From NCBI GenBank assembly GCA_000296795.1, contig BAFH01000003.1, positions 434,401 through 498,400 on the forward strand: a stretch of DNA of 64,000 nucleotides, given 5' to 3'. Shown in pieces: positions 45,122-54,743 of this stretch. The notes beneath the pieces were generated by a model, which did no database searches, was not told where the DNA came from, and saw only the letters and a program-made list of their open reading frames with translations. A program made the position numbers and the translations under genes. Source of the stretch: Candidatus Jettenia caeni. Its GTDB lineage: Bacteria > Planctomycetota > Brocadiia > Brocadiales > Brocadiaceae. Positions within the stretch are counted from its first letter, which is position 1; every line of letters starts with the position of its first letter.

Positions 45122-45577
45122 TTATTCCTGAAAATTAATTTTTATTAAAAGTGTTTTAGATAATTGTTGTTGTGCCTTGGGTAAAACCACTTCCAGGAAC
45201 CCATCCTTATACACGGCCTGAATAGTATCGGTATTGACGGGTTTCGGAATATAGATACTTCTTTCAAAGTATCCGTAACGAATTTCTACCTGATAAAAGC
45301 AGGTCTTTTGGTGTGGCGAGCTATCAGTTCTAAATCCACTGATAGTGAGGATTTCATTTGAAAAGGTAAGTTGAATATCCTCTGGTTTCGTCCCTGATAG
45401 GGACATCTTTACTATTATTTCGTCTGGAGTTTCATATACATCAGTAGGAGGTTGCCATGGAGCTGAGGAACCGCCCTGAAAATCTTTACTAAAGGCAAAA
45501 AGGTCTTTAAAAAGATGTTCTAATTTATTCTGTTTTGCATCGGTTTGATATTTAATAATATGATAATCTATTGACAT
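45122..45577 (-). CDS. Small heat shock protein Hsp20
   Basis: 151 residues with one alpha-crystallin domain (about 45-140). Visible hallmarks are PPTDVYETPDEIIVKMSLSG, the central TFSNEILTISG, and the VYKDGFLEVVLPKA end. It is an ATP-independent holdase for unfolding proteins. The C-terminal I-x-I type tail is short (LLIKINFQ). It lies between groEL and lon on the same strand; a terminator hairpin separates it from groEL. Confidence 0.95.
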   Translation of the reverse strand: MSIDYHIIKYQTDAKQNKLEHLFKDLFAFSKDFQGGSSAPWQPPTDVYETPDEIIVKMSLSGTKPEDIQLTFSNEILTISGFRTDSSPHQKTCFYQVEIRYGYFERSIYIPKPVNTDTIQAVYKDGFLEVVLPKAQQQLSKTLLIKINFQE

Positions 45578-45710
45578 GTTCAGTTTTTATCAACCTCCCT
45601 ACGTGAAATTGCTAAAACTAAAATTTACTATAGCAATTTATTCTTTCAAGTGCAAGGTGTTTAACGAATAGATTCTTAAAATTACGGAGGCATGTTGGAG
45701 GATTATAACG

Positions 45711-45747
45711 AAAAGACCCCGCGTATATACGGGGTCTTTTCTTTTTT
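45711..45747. terminator. Bidirectional intrinsic terminator after groEL copy 1
   Basis: AAAAGACCCCG (45711-45721) pairs perfectly with CGGGGTCTTTT (45730-45740) around an 8-base loop; TTTT ends the stem on the minus strand and a longer T-run follows on the plus strand. It lies about 35 bases past the minus-strand groEL stop and separates it from hsp20. Confidence 0.85.
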
Positions 45748-45774
45748 TGTGAGAAAGTACGGTATCCAGACTTA

Positions 45775-47412
45775 TTAATACATATCTCCATATCCGCCAT
45801 ATCCACCGCCCGGGGGCATGGGAGGCATCTTTTTCTTTTCTGGTATTTTTCCTACAATAGCATCTGTGGTAAGGAGTAAGGTTGATATGCTGGCAGCGTT
45901 TTGCAGCGCTGTTCTGACCACCTTTGTTGGATCAATAATGCCCTCAGCAACCATATCACAATACCGGTCTGCACTTGCATCGAAACCCTCATTTCCTTTT
46001 GCTGTTTCTACTTTTTGGACAACGATTGCGGCGTTTACGCCTGCATTTGCAGCAATTTGCCTTAGGGGTGCCCGTAACGCTCTTTGGGTAATATCAACAC
46101 CTACAGCCTCATCACCGGTGAGTTTGAGTGAATTTAAGGCAGGAAGGGCCCTGAGAAGAGATACACCTCCTCCTGGAAGAATTCCCTCTTCGACTGCAGC
46201 ACGGGTAGCATGAAGGGCATCTTCTACACGGGCTTTTTTTTCCTTCATTTCGCTTTCCGTTGTAGCGCCCACATTGATCTGAACAACTCCACCAGCCAAC
46301 TTCGCTAACCTTTCCTGGAGTTTCTCACGGTCATAGTCTGATGTCGTTATCGAAATCTCCTTTTTGATTTGCTCAATACGGGCTTTTATCTTTTTGCCAT
46401 CGCCCAATCCCTCGATAATAGTCGTATTTTCCTTATCAATTTCAATTTTCCTTGCACGACCAAGATCTTTAAGCTGGATAGATTCCAGATTAATACCAAG
46501 GTCTTCAAAAACTGCCTGACCGCCCGTAAGAACAGCAATATCATCCAGCATAGCCTTGCGCTTATCTCCAAATCCAGGGGCCTTTACGGCTGCACATTTT
46601 AAAGCGCCTCGGAGTTTATTTACCACCAGAAGCGCCAACGCCTCACCTTCTATTTCTTCTGCAATGATTAAAAGAGGTTTTCCTGCCTGTGAGATCTTTT
46701 CCAATATTGGAACCAGTACCTTGGCGGTAGCAATCTTTTTCTCATGGATTAAGATAAAGGGATCTTCCAGCACACATCGCATAGTGTTTGGATCCGTGAT
46801 GAAATAAGGTGACAGATACCCTTTATCAAATTGCATACCCTCAATCCAGTTTGCCTCAGTTTGCAAACTCTTACCTTCTTCTACCGTTATGACTCCATCC
46901 TTTCCAACCTTTTCCATGGCATCTGCAATGATCTTCCCAATTTCAGCATCATAATTAGAGGCAACGGTAGCCACTTGTTCAATTTCTTTCCGGCCTTTAA
47001 CAGGAATACTCATTTCCTTTAGTTTTTGTACTACGAGTTCGACAGCCTTGTCAATACCACGTTTCAGCGCCATGGCATTTGCGCCGGCTGTTACATTCTT
47101 CAACCCTTCAACGAATATAGCCTCGGCAAGTACCGTTGCCGTAGTTGTACCGTCACCCGCAACATCACTCGTTTTTGATGCAACCGATTTTACCATTTGT
47201 GCGCCAATATTCTGCATATGGTCTTCAAGCTCAATTTCTTTTGCAACGGTAACCCCGTCTTTTGTGATTGTTGGTGAGCCAAAGCTCTTCTGAATAACTA
47301 CATTACGTCCCCGTGGTCCAAGGGTAACCTTTACTGCATCTGCCAGTTGCTTTACACCAGACTTAACGGTTTCCAGTGCATCGTGGTCAAATATAATCTT
47401 TTTTGCCGACAT
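45775..47412 (-). CDS. groEL: Chaperonin GroEL, copy 1 (no adjacent groES)
   Basis: 60-kDa chaperonin of 545 residues from ATG 47412 ([16 protein letters not shown]), which has GGAGG about 10 bases upstream; a TTG 18 bases earlier is less likely. The ATP-binding motif [13 protein letters not shown] and the conserved [16 protein letters not shown] are intact. The C-terminal tail is Met/Pro/Gly-rich, ending [11 protein letters not shown], unlike copy 2. It folds proteins inside the barrel together with GroES, which is encoded only with copy 2 here. hsp20 and lon follow on the same strand. Confidence 0.96.
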   Translation of the reverse strand: MSAKKIIFDHDALETVKSGVKQLADAVKVTLGPRGRNVVIQKSFGSPTITKDGVTVAKEIELEDHMQNIGAQMVKSVASKTSDVAGDGTTTATVLAEAIFVEGLKNVTAGANAMALKRGIDKAVELVVQKLKEMSIPVKGRKEIEQVATVASNYDAEIGKIIADAMEKVGKDGVITVEEGKSLQTEANWIEGMQFDKGYLSPYFITDPNTMRCVLEDPFILIHEKKIATAKVLVPILEKISQAGKPLLIIAEEIEGEALALLVVNKLRGALKCAAVKAPGFGDKRKAMLDDIAVLTGGQAVFEDLGINLESIQLKDLGRARKIEIDKENTTIIEGLGDGKKIKARIEQIKKEISITTSDYDREKLQERLAKLAGGVVQINVGATTESEMKEKKARVEDALHATRAAVEEGILPGGGVSLLRALPALNSLKLTGDEAVGVDITQRALRAPLRQIAANAGVNAAIVVQKVETAKGNEGFDASADRYCDMVAEGIIDPTKVVRTALQNAASISTLLLTTDAIVGKIPEKKKMPPMPPGGGYGGYGDMY

Positions 47413-47430
47413 ATCTTTAGTATCCTCCAA

Positions 47431-47836
47431 AATTTTTCAATACCTCTAACGAGAACCTATTATTGTATAAATATTGTTGAATTAGCAAACTAAATGCCGA
47501 TAGAGTAATGTTATAATTTGTGTTTTGTATTATCTTTACTTATGTATAGAGCTAAGTTGTTATGTATCAAAATGCAATTAAATGTACCTATACGGTAATG
47601 AAAAAATATTGAAAGATTCCTTAATCGTTATAAACGTGTCATTTTGGCAGGGTTTTTGTTTAAATAATTATTGATAATGTGTCAATATGACAGTACCGTT
47701 ACACCTTGAGCTATTGAGATAGTGTAGTTGATAATAAGGTTAATTCTGATAAAATATCAACAGTATGGCCGGCAAGAAATTTGGAGAAAGATGGTAAAAT
47801 TATGAACATTACGAGGAATGGTGAGGTGTGTAGGTT
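47431..47836. promoter_or_regulatory. Divergent promoter region of groEL copy 1 and DUF2905 gene
   Basis: About 400 bases, very AT-rich. On the minus strand TTGCTA...TACAAT with about 15-base spacing near 47460-47490 is a weak sigma-70-like candidate for groEL. I do not see a CIRCE-type TTAGCACTC-N9-GAGTGCTAA repeat, so HrcA control is not supported. Nothing else is recognised. Confidence 0.3.
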
Positions 47837-48061
47837 ATGGGAGAATTAAACGCATTTGGCAAAATTTTAATATTCTTTGGAATTATTATGATCATTGTGG
47901 GTGGATTCTTTCTGTTTGGTCACAAGATTCCTTTTATTGGAAGGCTTCCCGGGGATATTGCTATTCAAAAGAAAAATGTTAGTTTTTACTTTCCTGTTAC
48001 AACCAGTATTATTATTAGCATAATCCTCTCTTTTATCATGTGGTTGTTAAGCAAAAGGTAA
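47837..48061 (+). CDS. DUF2905 membrane protein
   Basis: 74 residues with two transmembrane helices (about 8-28 and 48-70) separated by HKIPFIGRLPGDIAIQKKN, the conserved loop of the DUF2905 family. Function unknown; it is probably an inner-membrane protein. GAGGTG lies upstream of the ATG. It converges with the ubiA gene on the opposite strand. Confidence 0.85.
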   Translation: MGELNAFGKILIFFGIIMIIVGGFFLFGHKIPFIGRLPGDIAIQKKNVSFYFPVTTSIIISIILSFIMWLLSKR

Positions 48062-48116
48062 ACAGATACACTAACCCAATAGTTTTTTACTCCAGGAAAG
48101 AATTTACCGCTAAAAC

Positions 48117-49013
48117 TTATCCTGTAAATAAGTCTATTAGGGTTATACCCATTATGCCTATACTGATAATACCATTGATAGTGAAAAAGGCGGTGTTAAT
48201 CTTAGAGAGATTTTTTGGCCGTACAAGTGAATGTTCATATAAGAGTAAAGCAGCTACACTGTATATGCCAATGGTATACATAATTCCCAAATCTGTATAA
48301 TAGGGCAGTATGAGCAAAACGATCACCATGAGGAGATGTAATGTGCCGGAGAGTATTAATGCCCTTTTGAGTCCAAGTTTTTTGGGAATGGAATACAGGT
48401 TTAATTTTATATCATGTTCCAGATCTTGACATGCATAAATGATATCAAATCCTGCTGTCCATAAGACTACGGCAAGCGCCAGCAAAAAGGGCGTGACGGC
48501 CAGCGTCCCCTGTACCCCAATCCATGCGCCGATAGGTGAAAGCGCCAATGCAAAACCGAGTACAAAGTGAGATAAATGAGTAAACCGCTTTGTATATGAG
48601 TATCCCAAGATTACCATAATAGCTAACGGAGACATATAAAAAGCTAAAGAATTGAGTAACCATGCAAAAGTAATAAAAAGTACCATGCAGAGAACGGTAA
48701 ATGTCCATACATTTTTTCGGCCGATTTTGTTTTGTAACGTGACGCGATAAGCTGTACGTGGATTATGGACGTCATACTTGGTATCGATTAACCGGTTGAA
48801 AGACATAGCGGCGCTCCGCGCTGTTATGAGTGCTGCTAAGATTAACAAGAATTGCTTACTATCGGGCATACCTCCCGCGGCAAGAAATGCGCTCATTACC
48901 GCGAAAGGTAATGAGAATATAGTATGCGAGAATTTAATTAAGTCGAATAGAGAACGTGTCTTTTTTACTGCCTGTGAAATACCCATGTTTAGTATTATAT
49001 GCATTATTTGCAA
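48117..49013 (-). CDS. ubiA: UbiA family 4-hydroxybenzoate-type prenyltransferase
   Basis: 298 residues with 8-9 transmembrane helices. The two Asp-rich motifs that bind prenyl diphosphate and Mg are NRLIDTKYD (in SFNRLIDTKYDVHNPRTA) and DLEHD (YACQDLEHDIK). The sequence is of the UbiA/MqnP-like type, attaching a polyprenyl chain to an aromatic ring in quinone biosynthesis; in organisms with menaquinone this would be the futalosine-pathway MqnP rather than ubiquinone-forming UbiA. The first Met residues are alternatives (MQIMHIILNMGIS). No other quinone gene is adjacent. Confidence 0.88.
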   Translation of the reverse strand: MQIMHIILNMGISQAVKKTRSLFDLIKFSHTIFSLPFAVMSAFLAAGGMPDSKQFLLILAALITARSAAMSFNRLIDTKYDVHNPRTAYRVTLQNKIGRKNVWTFTVLCMVLFITFAWLLNSLAFYMSPLAIMVILGYSYTKRFTHLSHFVLGFALALSPIGAWIGVQGTLAVTPFLLALAVVLWTAGFDIIYACQDLEHDIKLNLYSIPKKLGLKRALILSGTLHLLMVIVLLILPYYTDLGIMYTIGIYSVAALLLYEHSLVRPKNLSKINTAFFTINGIISIGIMGITLIDLFTG

Positions 49014-49405
49014 AAATCGGACATAATCTTAATTATCTGAAATTTTTAGAAATTATAGTACGATAAAGTTTATTAATCAAGGATGTACTTATATAATGAT
49101 ATGAGTTCCTGCCATAGTGACAGCGATAAATAGATATAATGGCGGGAAGTGCCAAAATGGCAATAATAAAAATATTGATAAACAAAATAAAAACTTATAA
49201 AATAATTCCGAATTAAGGTTTTTATTATGATTATAAATGATTGCTTTATAAAGCACTGTGATAGTTTTCATGATAATAATTTCTATTGGTAATTATGATA
49301 GTAATTCATTAAATACCTATTGCAAAAATGATAATATTTTATGGGTATGTAATTTGCGTAAATTCTCTTAATATATTTTTTAAAAGTTAGTATAAGGATT
49401 CAAAT
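49014..49405. other. AT-rich intergenic region
   Basis: About 390 bases between the divergent ubiA and receiver-domain genes; it should hold both promoters. I see no strong hairpin or clear promoter consensus, and the one open frame in it (about 60 codons) looks spurious. Confidence 0.4.
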
Positions 49406-49810
49406 ATGATGGCAGTATTAGACCCACGTGCGGGACAATATTCACTTCTTATAACAGATGATGATGAATCATGCCGTGATAGTTTAAAAGACATATTCGA
49501 GCCTAAGGGTTATATTACCTATCTTGCTAGCTGTGGACGTGAAGCGGTAAAGATAGCCAGGACCGTAGATGTCGATTTATTAATTTTGGATGTACATCTT
49601 CCAGATTATAGTGGTCTTGAGACATTTAAGATTATAAAAAAAGAAATTAGATTTGGTATTCCTTGTATCTTTATATCAGGGGAAATAACAAAAGAGCTTC
49701 AAATAGACCTTATTAGCGCAAACGCCTATACCCTGATATCAAAGCCGATTAATGTTAATATTTTGAAAGATTCTGTAGAGCAAGTTATTGCCAAATATTA
49801 TTGGAAATAG
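49406..49810 (+). CDS. Stand-alone response regulator receiver protein
   Basis: 134 residues: a single CheY-like receiver domain with the acidic pocket DDDE, the phosphorylation Asp in LLILDVHLPDYSG and the conserved Lys in LISKPINV. There is no output domain. It lies about 90 bases upstream of groES-groEL on the same strand, so it may share their transcript. The first residues (MMAVLDPRAGQYS) are non-conserved. A cognate histidine kinase is not in the window. Confidence 0.88.
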   Translation: MMAVLDPRAGQYSLLITDDDESCRDSLKDIFEPKGYITYLASCGREAVKIARTVDVDLLILDVHLPDYSGLETFKIIKKEIRFGIPCIFISGEITKELQIDLISANAYTLISKPINVNILKDSVEQVIAKYYWK

Positions 49811-49900
49811 TCCATCTGTTGTGTATCAGCGAGAAATTGTAAGGTTAAAGCATCGATAAGATTTTTAAGGTGTTAGCTAAAGAAAGGAGTATTTTTATTT

Positions 49901-50188
49901 ATGAATGTAAAACCATTAGGTGAAAAATTACTCATAAAGAGAGTCGAGGCTGAAGGGAAGACTGCGGGTGGCATCGTGTTGCCTGATACGGCTAAGGAGA
50001 AACCCAGAGAAGGTAAAGTTATTGCGTTAGGAGATGGAAAATTGCTGAAGAATGGTGAGCGGGTAAAATTTCAGGTCAAAGCAGGCGATAGGGTACTGTT
50101 TAGCTCTTACGGTGGTACTGAAGTGAAGATCGATGGTGAAGAATATCTGTTAATGTCCGAGGATGATATTCTCGCTATAATTAGTTAA
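49901..50188 (+). CDS. groES: Co-chaperonin GroES
   Basis: 95 residues with the family start [26 protein letters not shown] and the mobile loop around residues 20-32, then [24 protein letters not shown]. It caps the GroEL ring. AAGGAG precedes the ATG. It is 17 bases upstream of groEL copy 2, forming the classic groESL operon. Confidence 0.97.
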   Translation: MNVKPLGEKLLIKRVEAEGKTAGGIVLPDTAKEKPREGKVIALGDGKLLKNGERVKFQVKAGDRVLFSSYGGTEVKIDGEEYLLMSEDDILAIIS

Positions 50189-50205
50189 TATTTTAGGAGG
50201 TAGCG

Positions 50206-51825
50206 ATGGCTGCGAAAAAGATTATCTATGGGTACGATGCCAGCGAGGCCGTAAAGAAGGGTATTCAGAAGTTGGCTCGCGCTGTTAAGGTCACGTTGGG
50301 GCCGAAAGGCCGGAACGTTGTCATTGAAAAGAGTTTCGGGTCACCAGTGGTGATTAACGATGGTGTTACTGTTGCAAAAGAGATCGAGCTTGAAGACCCC
50401 TATGAAGATATGGGCGCAAGGATGGTTAGAGAGGCTGCTTCAAAAACGAATGATATGGTAGGTGATGGAACTTCTACGGCAACACTTTTGGCTGAGGCTA
50501 TATTTGAGGAAGGTATTAAGAACATTACAGCCGGAGCAAATCCTGTTGATATTAAACACGGTATTGAGAAAGCTGTTGGCGCATTGACAAAAGAACTTAC
50601 CAGGATAAGTATTAAAATATCGGGGAAAAAGGAGATTGCTCAAATTGCTACCATTGCTGCAAATAACGATGAGGAGATTGGCAATGAAATCGCAGATGCA
50701 ATGGAAAAAGTTGGCAAAGATGGCGTTATTACGGTAGAGGAAGGAAAAAGCTTTAAGACTACCGTTGAACTTGTTGAGGGTATGCAGTTCGACAGGGGCT
50801 ATTTATCTCCTTACTTCGTGACCTCTCCCGATACTATGGAAGCCATATTCGAGAATCCTTATATTTTGATCCATGAAAAGAAGTTATCTGCTATAAAGGA
50901 TTTAGTCCCTTTATTAGAGAAGATCGCTAAGTCAGGCAGAGCATTAGTTATTCTTGCTGAAGATGTAGAAGGTGAGGCGCTTAGTACGCTGGTTATTAAT
51001 AAACTTCGAGGTACCTTGCAATGTGTTGCTGTTAAGGCGCCTGGTTTTGGCGATAGACGGAAAGCAATGTTAGATGATATTGCTATTCTTACGAATGGTA
51101 AAGCCTTGTTTGAGGATTTGGGAATACAGCTTTCCAGCATGCAACTTACTGATTTGGGTAGGGCAAAGAAGATTATTATCGATAAAGATAAGACTACTAT
51201 TATTAGTGGCGCTGGTGATTCAAAAGAAATCCAGGGAAGAATCTCACAAATCAAAGCAGAGATAAAAACAACCACTTCTGATTACGACCGGGAGAAATTG
51301 CAGGAACGGCTTGCAAAGCTCTCGGGTGGAATCGCACAAATTAATGTTGGCGCTGCTACAGAAGTAGAAATGAAGGAGAAAAAGGCACGTATTGAGGATG
51401 CGGTAAATGCTACAAGGGCTGCTGTAGAAGAAGGTATTCTGCCTGGAGGTGGAGTTGCTCTTATAAGGGCATCAAAGGTTTTGGATACCGTGCCTGCTAA
51501 AGGGGATGAGAAGATTGGAATAAATATTGTAAGGGTAGCTATTGAAAGACCTATCCAACAGATTGCTGAAAATGCCGGTCTTGAAGGCGCTGTTATATTA
51601 CAAAAGGTAAAAGAGGGTACAGGCAATTTTGGTTATGATGCTTTTCGTGAACAATTTACGGACATGGTCGAGTCGGGTATTGTTGATGCTGCAAAGGTTG
51701 TAAAAGTAGCATTACAAAATGGCGCTAGCATTGCTGCATTACTTCTTACGACCAATGCCGTTATTGGAGAAGTTCCTGAAGAGAAAGGAGCAGAAGGCGC
51801 TACTCCGCATATGCACAAACATTAA
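50206..51825 (+). CDS. groEL: Chaperonin GroEL, copy 2 (with groES)
   Basis: 539 residues. The ATP-binding [18 protein letters not shown] and conserved [15 protein letters not shown] are intact. The C terminus ends GATPHMHKH, lacking the GGM repeat tail of most GroELs and different from copy 1, which ends with Gly/Tyr. Loss of the Gly-Met tail may change cavity behaviour or client range. A clear AGGAGG ribosome site precedes ATG 50206. A strong terminator follows at 51855-51890. Confidence 0.96.
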   Translation: MAAKKIIYGYDASEAVKKGIQKLARAVKVTLGPKGRNVVIEKSFGSPVVINDGVTVAKEIELEDPYEDMGARMVREAASKTNDMVGDGTSTATLLAEAIFEEGIKNITAGANPVDIKHGIEKAVGALTKELTRISIKISGKKEIAQIATIAANNDEEIGNEIADAMEKVGKDGVITVEEGKSFKTTVELVEGMQFDRGYLSPYFVTSPDTMEAIFENPYILIHEKKLSAIKDLVPLLEKIAKSGRALVILAEDVEGEALSTLVINKLRGTLQCVAVKAPGFGDRRKAMLDDIAILTNGKALFEDLGIQLSSMQLTDLGRAKKIIIDKDKTTIISGAGDSKEIQGRISQIKAEIKTTTSDYDREKLQERLAKLSGGIAQINVGAATEVEMKEKKARIEDAVNATRAAVEEGILPGGGVALIRASKVLDTVPAKGDEKIGINIVRVAIERPIQQIAENAGLEGAVILQKVKEGTGNFGYDAFREQFTDMVESGIVDAAKVVKVALQNGASIAALLLTTNAVIGEVPEEKGAEGATPHMHKH

Positions 51826-51854
51826 TGAAAATTATCTACAGTATTGCATCTTTC

Positions 51855-51890
51855 AAAAAAGGCGTTGACTTTTAAATCAACGCCTTTTTT
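51855..51890 (+). terminator. Strong intrinsic terminator after groESL
   Basis: AAAAAAGGCGTTGA (51855-51868) and TCAACGCCTTTTTT (51877-51890) form a perfect 14-bp stem with a T-run. It should end the groES-groEL transcript about 30 bases after the stop. Confidence 0.92.
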
Positions 51891-52008
51891 TATTAAAGAT
51901 TGATTTTTATGCTTTTATTATTAAAATACTTAGCAACTATTACTCTGGAGAGACCATATTTTTTCATTTTTTCGAAATCTATTTTATTTTGAATGTATTT
52001 GGTGAATT

Positions 52009-53463
52009 ATGCCATTAACCAATCGTCGCAATCAGTATCAGTCTCCATTCTCTGAACGATATGCGAGTACAGAGATGTGCTATATTTTCTCTGACCAATA
52101 TAAATTTAGTACCTGGAGAAAACTTTGGATTGCCCTTGCAGAGGCGCAACAAGAACTTGGGTTACCATCTATTACTTCTGATCAGATTAATGAAATGCGG
52201 CGCTTTCAGGATACGATTAATTTTGATGTTGCAAGAGAGTATGAGAAGAAGCTCAGGCATGATGTTATGTCGCATATTTATGCCTATGGTGAGCAATGTC
52301 CAAAGGCAAGAGCAATTATTCATCTTGGTGCAACGAGTGCTTATGTACAAGATAATACTGATCTCATCCAAATGAAAGCAGGGCTGTATATTATCCTTGC
52401 AAAGCTGATAAATACGATAAAAATTCTTTCACATCAAGCGATGAAATATAAAACTCTTGCAACCTTAAGCTTTACTCATTTCCAGCCAGCCCAGCCGACA
52501 ACATTAGGAAAACGTATTTGCTTGTGGATACAGGACTATGTTTTAGATGTTGAGGAGCTTGAAATGAGAATCAGTCATTTACGGTTCCACGGCGTAAAGG
52601 GTACAACGGGCACACAAGCCAGCTTTATGTCACTTTTCCATAACGATACAGAAAAGGTCAAAAGACTCGATGAGCTTGTTACAAGAAAAATGGGATTTGA
52701 GAGTTCTTATCCGGTGACAGGGCAAACCTATCCGCGTAAGGTTGATAGCCAAATTATGTTTTGCCTTGCTGGTATAGCAGAATCAGCCCACAAATTTTCT
52801 AATGATATGCGATTACTTCAGCATCTGAAAGAGGTGGAAGAGCCGTTTGAGGAAGAACAGATTGGTTCATCAGCCATGGCTTATAAAAGAAACCCTATGC
52901 GCTGTGAGCGCATAGCTGCTCTTGCGCGTTACGTATTGTGTAATTGTCTGAATCCGGCATTTACTGCAGCATCACAATGGTTTGAAAGGACATTGGATGA
53001 TTCTGCCAATAAGAGAATTTCAGTTCCGGAGGCGTTTCTTGCTATAGATGGCATATTAAATATTGTACTCAATGTTGCTTCCGGATTTAACGTTTATTCC
53101 TCTGCTATTCATCGGCATCTTGTTGATGAGATACCTTTTATGATAACAGAGAATATCCTTATGGAGGCAGTAAATGCAGGAGGTGACCGTCAGGCGGTTC
53201 ATGAAAGTATCCGCAAACATGCAATGGAGGCAGCCTCAAGGATGAAGGAAGAGGGAAATACAAATGATCTTTTGGTGCGAATTTTACAAGATCCGCTATT
53301 TTCACGAATTAGACCAAAGATAAAGGAGATTTCTGATCCAATTAAATTGGTTGGCAGGGCGCCGCAGCAGACAGAAGAATTTATAACTCAGGTTATAGAT
53401 CCTCTCTTACATCGGCATAATCATCTTATTGATAAAAAATTAATACCAGCATTGTATGTGTAA
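52009..53463 (+). CDS. purB: Adenylosuccinate lyase
   Basis: 484 residues, fumarase/aspartase superfamily. It cleaves adenylosuccinate and SAICAR in purine biosynthesis. Diagnostic segments are GATSAYVQDNTD, THFQPAQPTTLGKR, the signature loop GSSAMAYKRNPMRCER with its catalytic Ser, and TLDDSANKRI. Length matches the longer PurB type. The following thiE and hisI genes on the same strand suggest a mixed housekeeping operon. The start has no perfect SD but the N terminus (NRRNQYQSPFSERYAS) is typical. Confidence 0.95.
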   Translation: MPLTNRRNQYQSPFSERYASTEMCYIFSDQYKFSTWRKLWIALAEAQQELGLPSITSDQINEMRRFQDTINFDVAREYEKKLRHDVMSHIYAYGEQCPKARAIIHLGATSAYVQDNTDLIQMKAGLYIILAKLINTIKILSHQAMKYKTLATLSFTHFQPAQPTTLGKRICLWIQDYVLDVEELEMRISHLRFHGVKGTTGTQASFMSLFHNDTEKVKRLDELVTRKMGFESSYPVTGQTYPRKVDSQIMFCLAGIAESAHKFSNDMRLLQHLKEVEEPFEEEQIGSSAMAYKRNPMRCERIAALARYVLCNCLNPAFTAASQWFERTLDDSANKRISVPEAFLAIDGILNIVLNVASGFNVYSSAIHRHLVDEIPFMITENILMEAVNAGGDRQAVHESIRKHAMEAASRMKEEGNTNDLLVRILQDPLFSRIRPKIKEISDPIKLVGRAPQQTEEFITQVIDPLLHRHNHLIDKKLIPALYV

Positions 53464-53504
53464 TGTGCGGATGCGGGTAATGTAACTTTGTTATTCTTTA
53501 TTTT

Positions 53505-54149
53505 ATGGTAAGGAAAGAATCATTAAGCAAGCTCTCTTTTATATTAATTACCGATAGGAATTTTTGTAAGCAATCGTTTCTTACTACGATAAAACTGGCG
53601 CTTAAAGGCGGTATTAAAACTATACAATTGAGAGAAAAGGGGCTTACGACATATGAACTTTATTCTTTAGCATCTGAATTACGAACGACAACCTCGGATT
53701 TCAAAGCAAATTTAATTATCAATGACAGGGTCGATATTGCCCTTGCAGTGGAAGCCGATGGTGTACATTTAGGATGGCAATCCTTGCCCTATAATATAGT
53801 AAGGAAATTGTTTGGTTTTGAAAAATTGATAGGTGTATCGACCCATACTATTCAAGAGGCACTGCAGGCTCAAGAGAATAAAGCAGATTATATTACCTTT
53901 GGGCCTGTCTTTACCACACCTTCAAAGGCGGGGCTTTTAGATGCTGTCGGACCCGATGAAATTCAAAAACTGAAAAATAAGGTACATATACCTGTTGTTG
54001 CTCTGGGCGGAATTCATGAAGGGAATGTAGAAGCTGTTTTGGATAAAGGGGCAGATGGGATTGCTGTTATTTCAAGTATTATGCATGCCGATAATCCAGA
54101 AAATGCAGCCAGATCTTTATCTCATAAAATCGGGATATATAAGAAATAA
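53505..54149 (+). CDS. thiE: Thiamine-phosphate synthase
   Basis: 214 residues forming one TIM barrel. It joins HMP pyrophosphate and thiazole phosphate. Motifs are IQLREKGLTT (diphosphate/Mg region), INDRVDIALAVEADGVHLGW, the GVSTHT segment and FGPVFTTPSKA, then VALGGIHEGNV for phosphate binding. The ATG at 53505 is about 40 bases after purB. Confidence 0.93.
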   Translation: MVRKESLSKLSFILITDRNFCKQSFLTTIKLALKGGIKTIQLREKGLTTYELYSLASELRTTTSDFKANLIINDRVDIALAVEADGVHLGWQSLPYNIVRKLFGFEKLIGVSTHTIQEALQAQENKADYITFGPVFTTPSKAGLLDAVGPDEIQKLKNKVHIPVVALGGIHEGNVEAVLDKGADGIAVISSIMHADNPENAARSLSHKIGIYKK

Positions 54150-54201
54150 TTTTGTTTTTCTTAAAGCGGCAGGGTTTTAAACAAAAATGATTAAATAGGG
54201 G

Positions 54202-54594
54202 ATGCCTATGCAATTGTTAGAAAAATTACATTTTAATGAGAAGGGACTTATTCCATCGGTGATTGTAGATATTATGGACGGAAAGGTACTTACGTTATGC
54301 TACATGAATAAAGAAGCGGTTACAAAAACGATTGAAACAAGTAAGGTGCACGTGTTTCGCCGTTCTCAAAATCGGCTTATGATTAAGGGAGAAAGTTCAG
54401 GTCATATTCAGGTTGTAAAAAGGGTATTTTTTGATTGCGAAGGGAACTCGCTTATTTTTATGGTAGAACAACAAGTAGCTGCATGCCACGCTGGTTATAA
54501 AACATGTTTTTATCGGGAATATTTTCCCAAAACAGATAGTATCCAGATTGTAGAAAATAAGATATTTGATCCTGATAAAGTCTATAATAAATAG
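54202..54594 (+). CDS. hisI: Phosphoribosyl-AMP cyclohydrolase-like protein
   Basis: 130 residues, the size of stand-alone HisI, which opens the adenine ring of PR-AMP in histidine synthesis. Family blocks NEKGLIPSVIVD, LCYMNKEAV, KGESSGHIQVVK and AACHAGYKTCF are clear, and the three Zn-binding Cys (DCE, ACH, TCF) are kept. The Mg-binding DxDxD block, usually DCDGD, here reads DCEGN, so two of three acidic ligands are changed. The SRS segment is also altered to FRRSQN. Either a divergent HisI or a relative with changed activity. No other his gene is adjacent. Confidence 0.8.
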   Translation: MPMQLLEKLHFNEKGLIPSVIVDIMDGKVLTLCYMNKEAVTKTIETSKVHVFRRSQNRLMIKGESSGHIQVVKRVFFDCEGNSLIFMVEQQVAACHAGYKTCFYREYFPKTDSIQIVENKIFDPDKVYNK

Positions 54595-54743
54595 GAGACT
54601 AAAATGATGATAACAGAATAAAATTCATTGAAAAAACGCTTGAAAACGATTATGTCAGATGTTATAGTTTAACTTTATTAAAATTTTGACTGTTTCATTA
54701 GAGTATCGATACTTTATTTTGCCTCACCTGTGGAGGAAAAGAT

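Noticed and set aside
49811-49900. CIRCE element upstream of groES
   Set aside because: No TTAGCACTC/GAGTGCTAA pair was found here or upstream of the other groEL.
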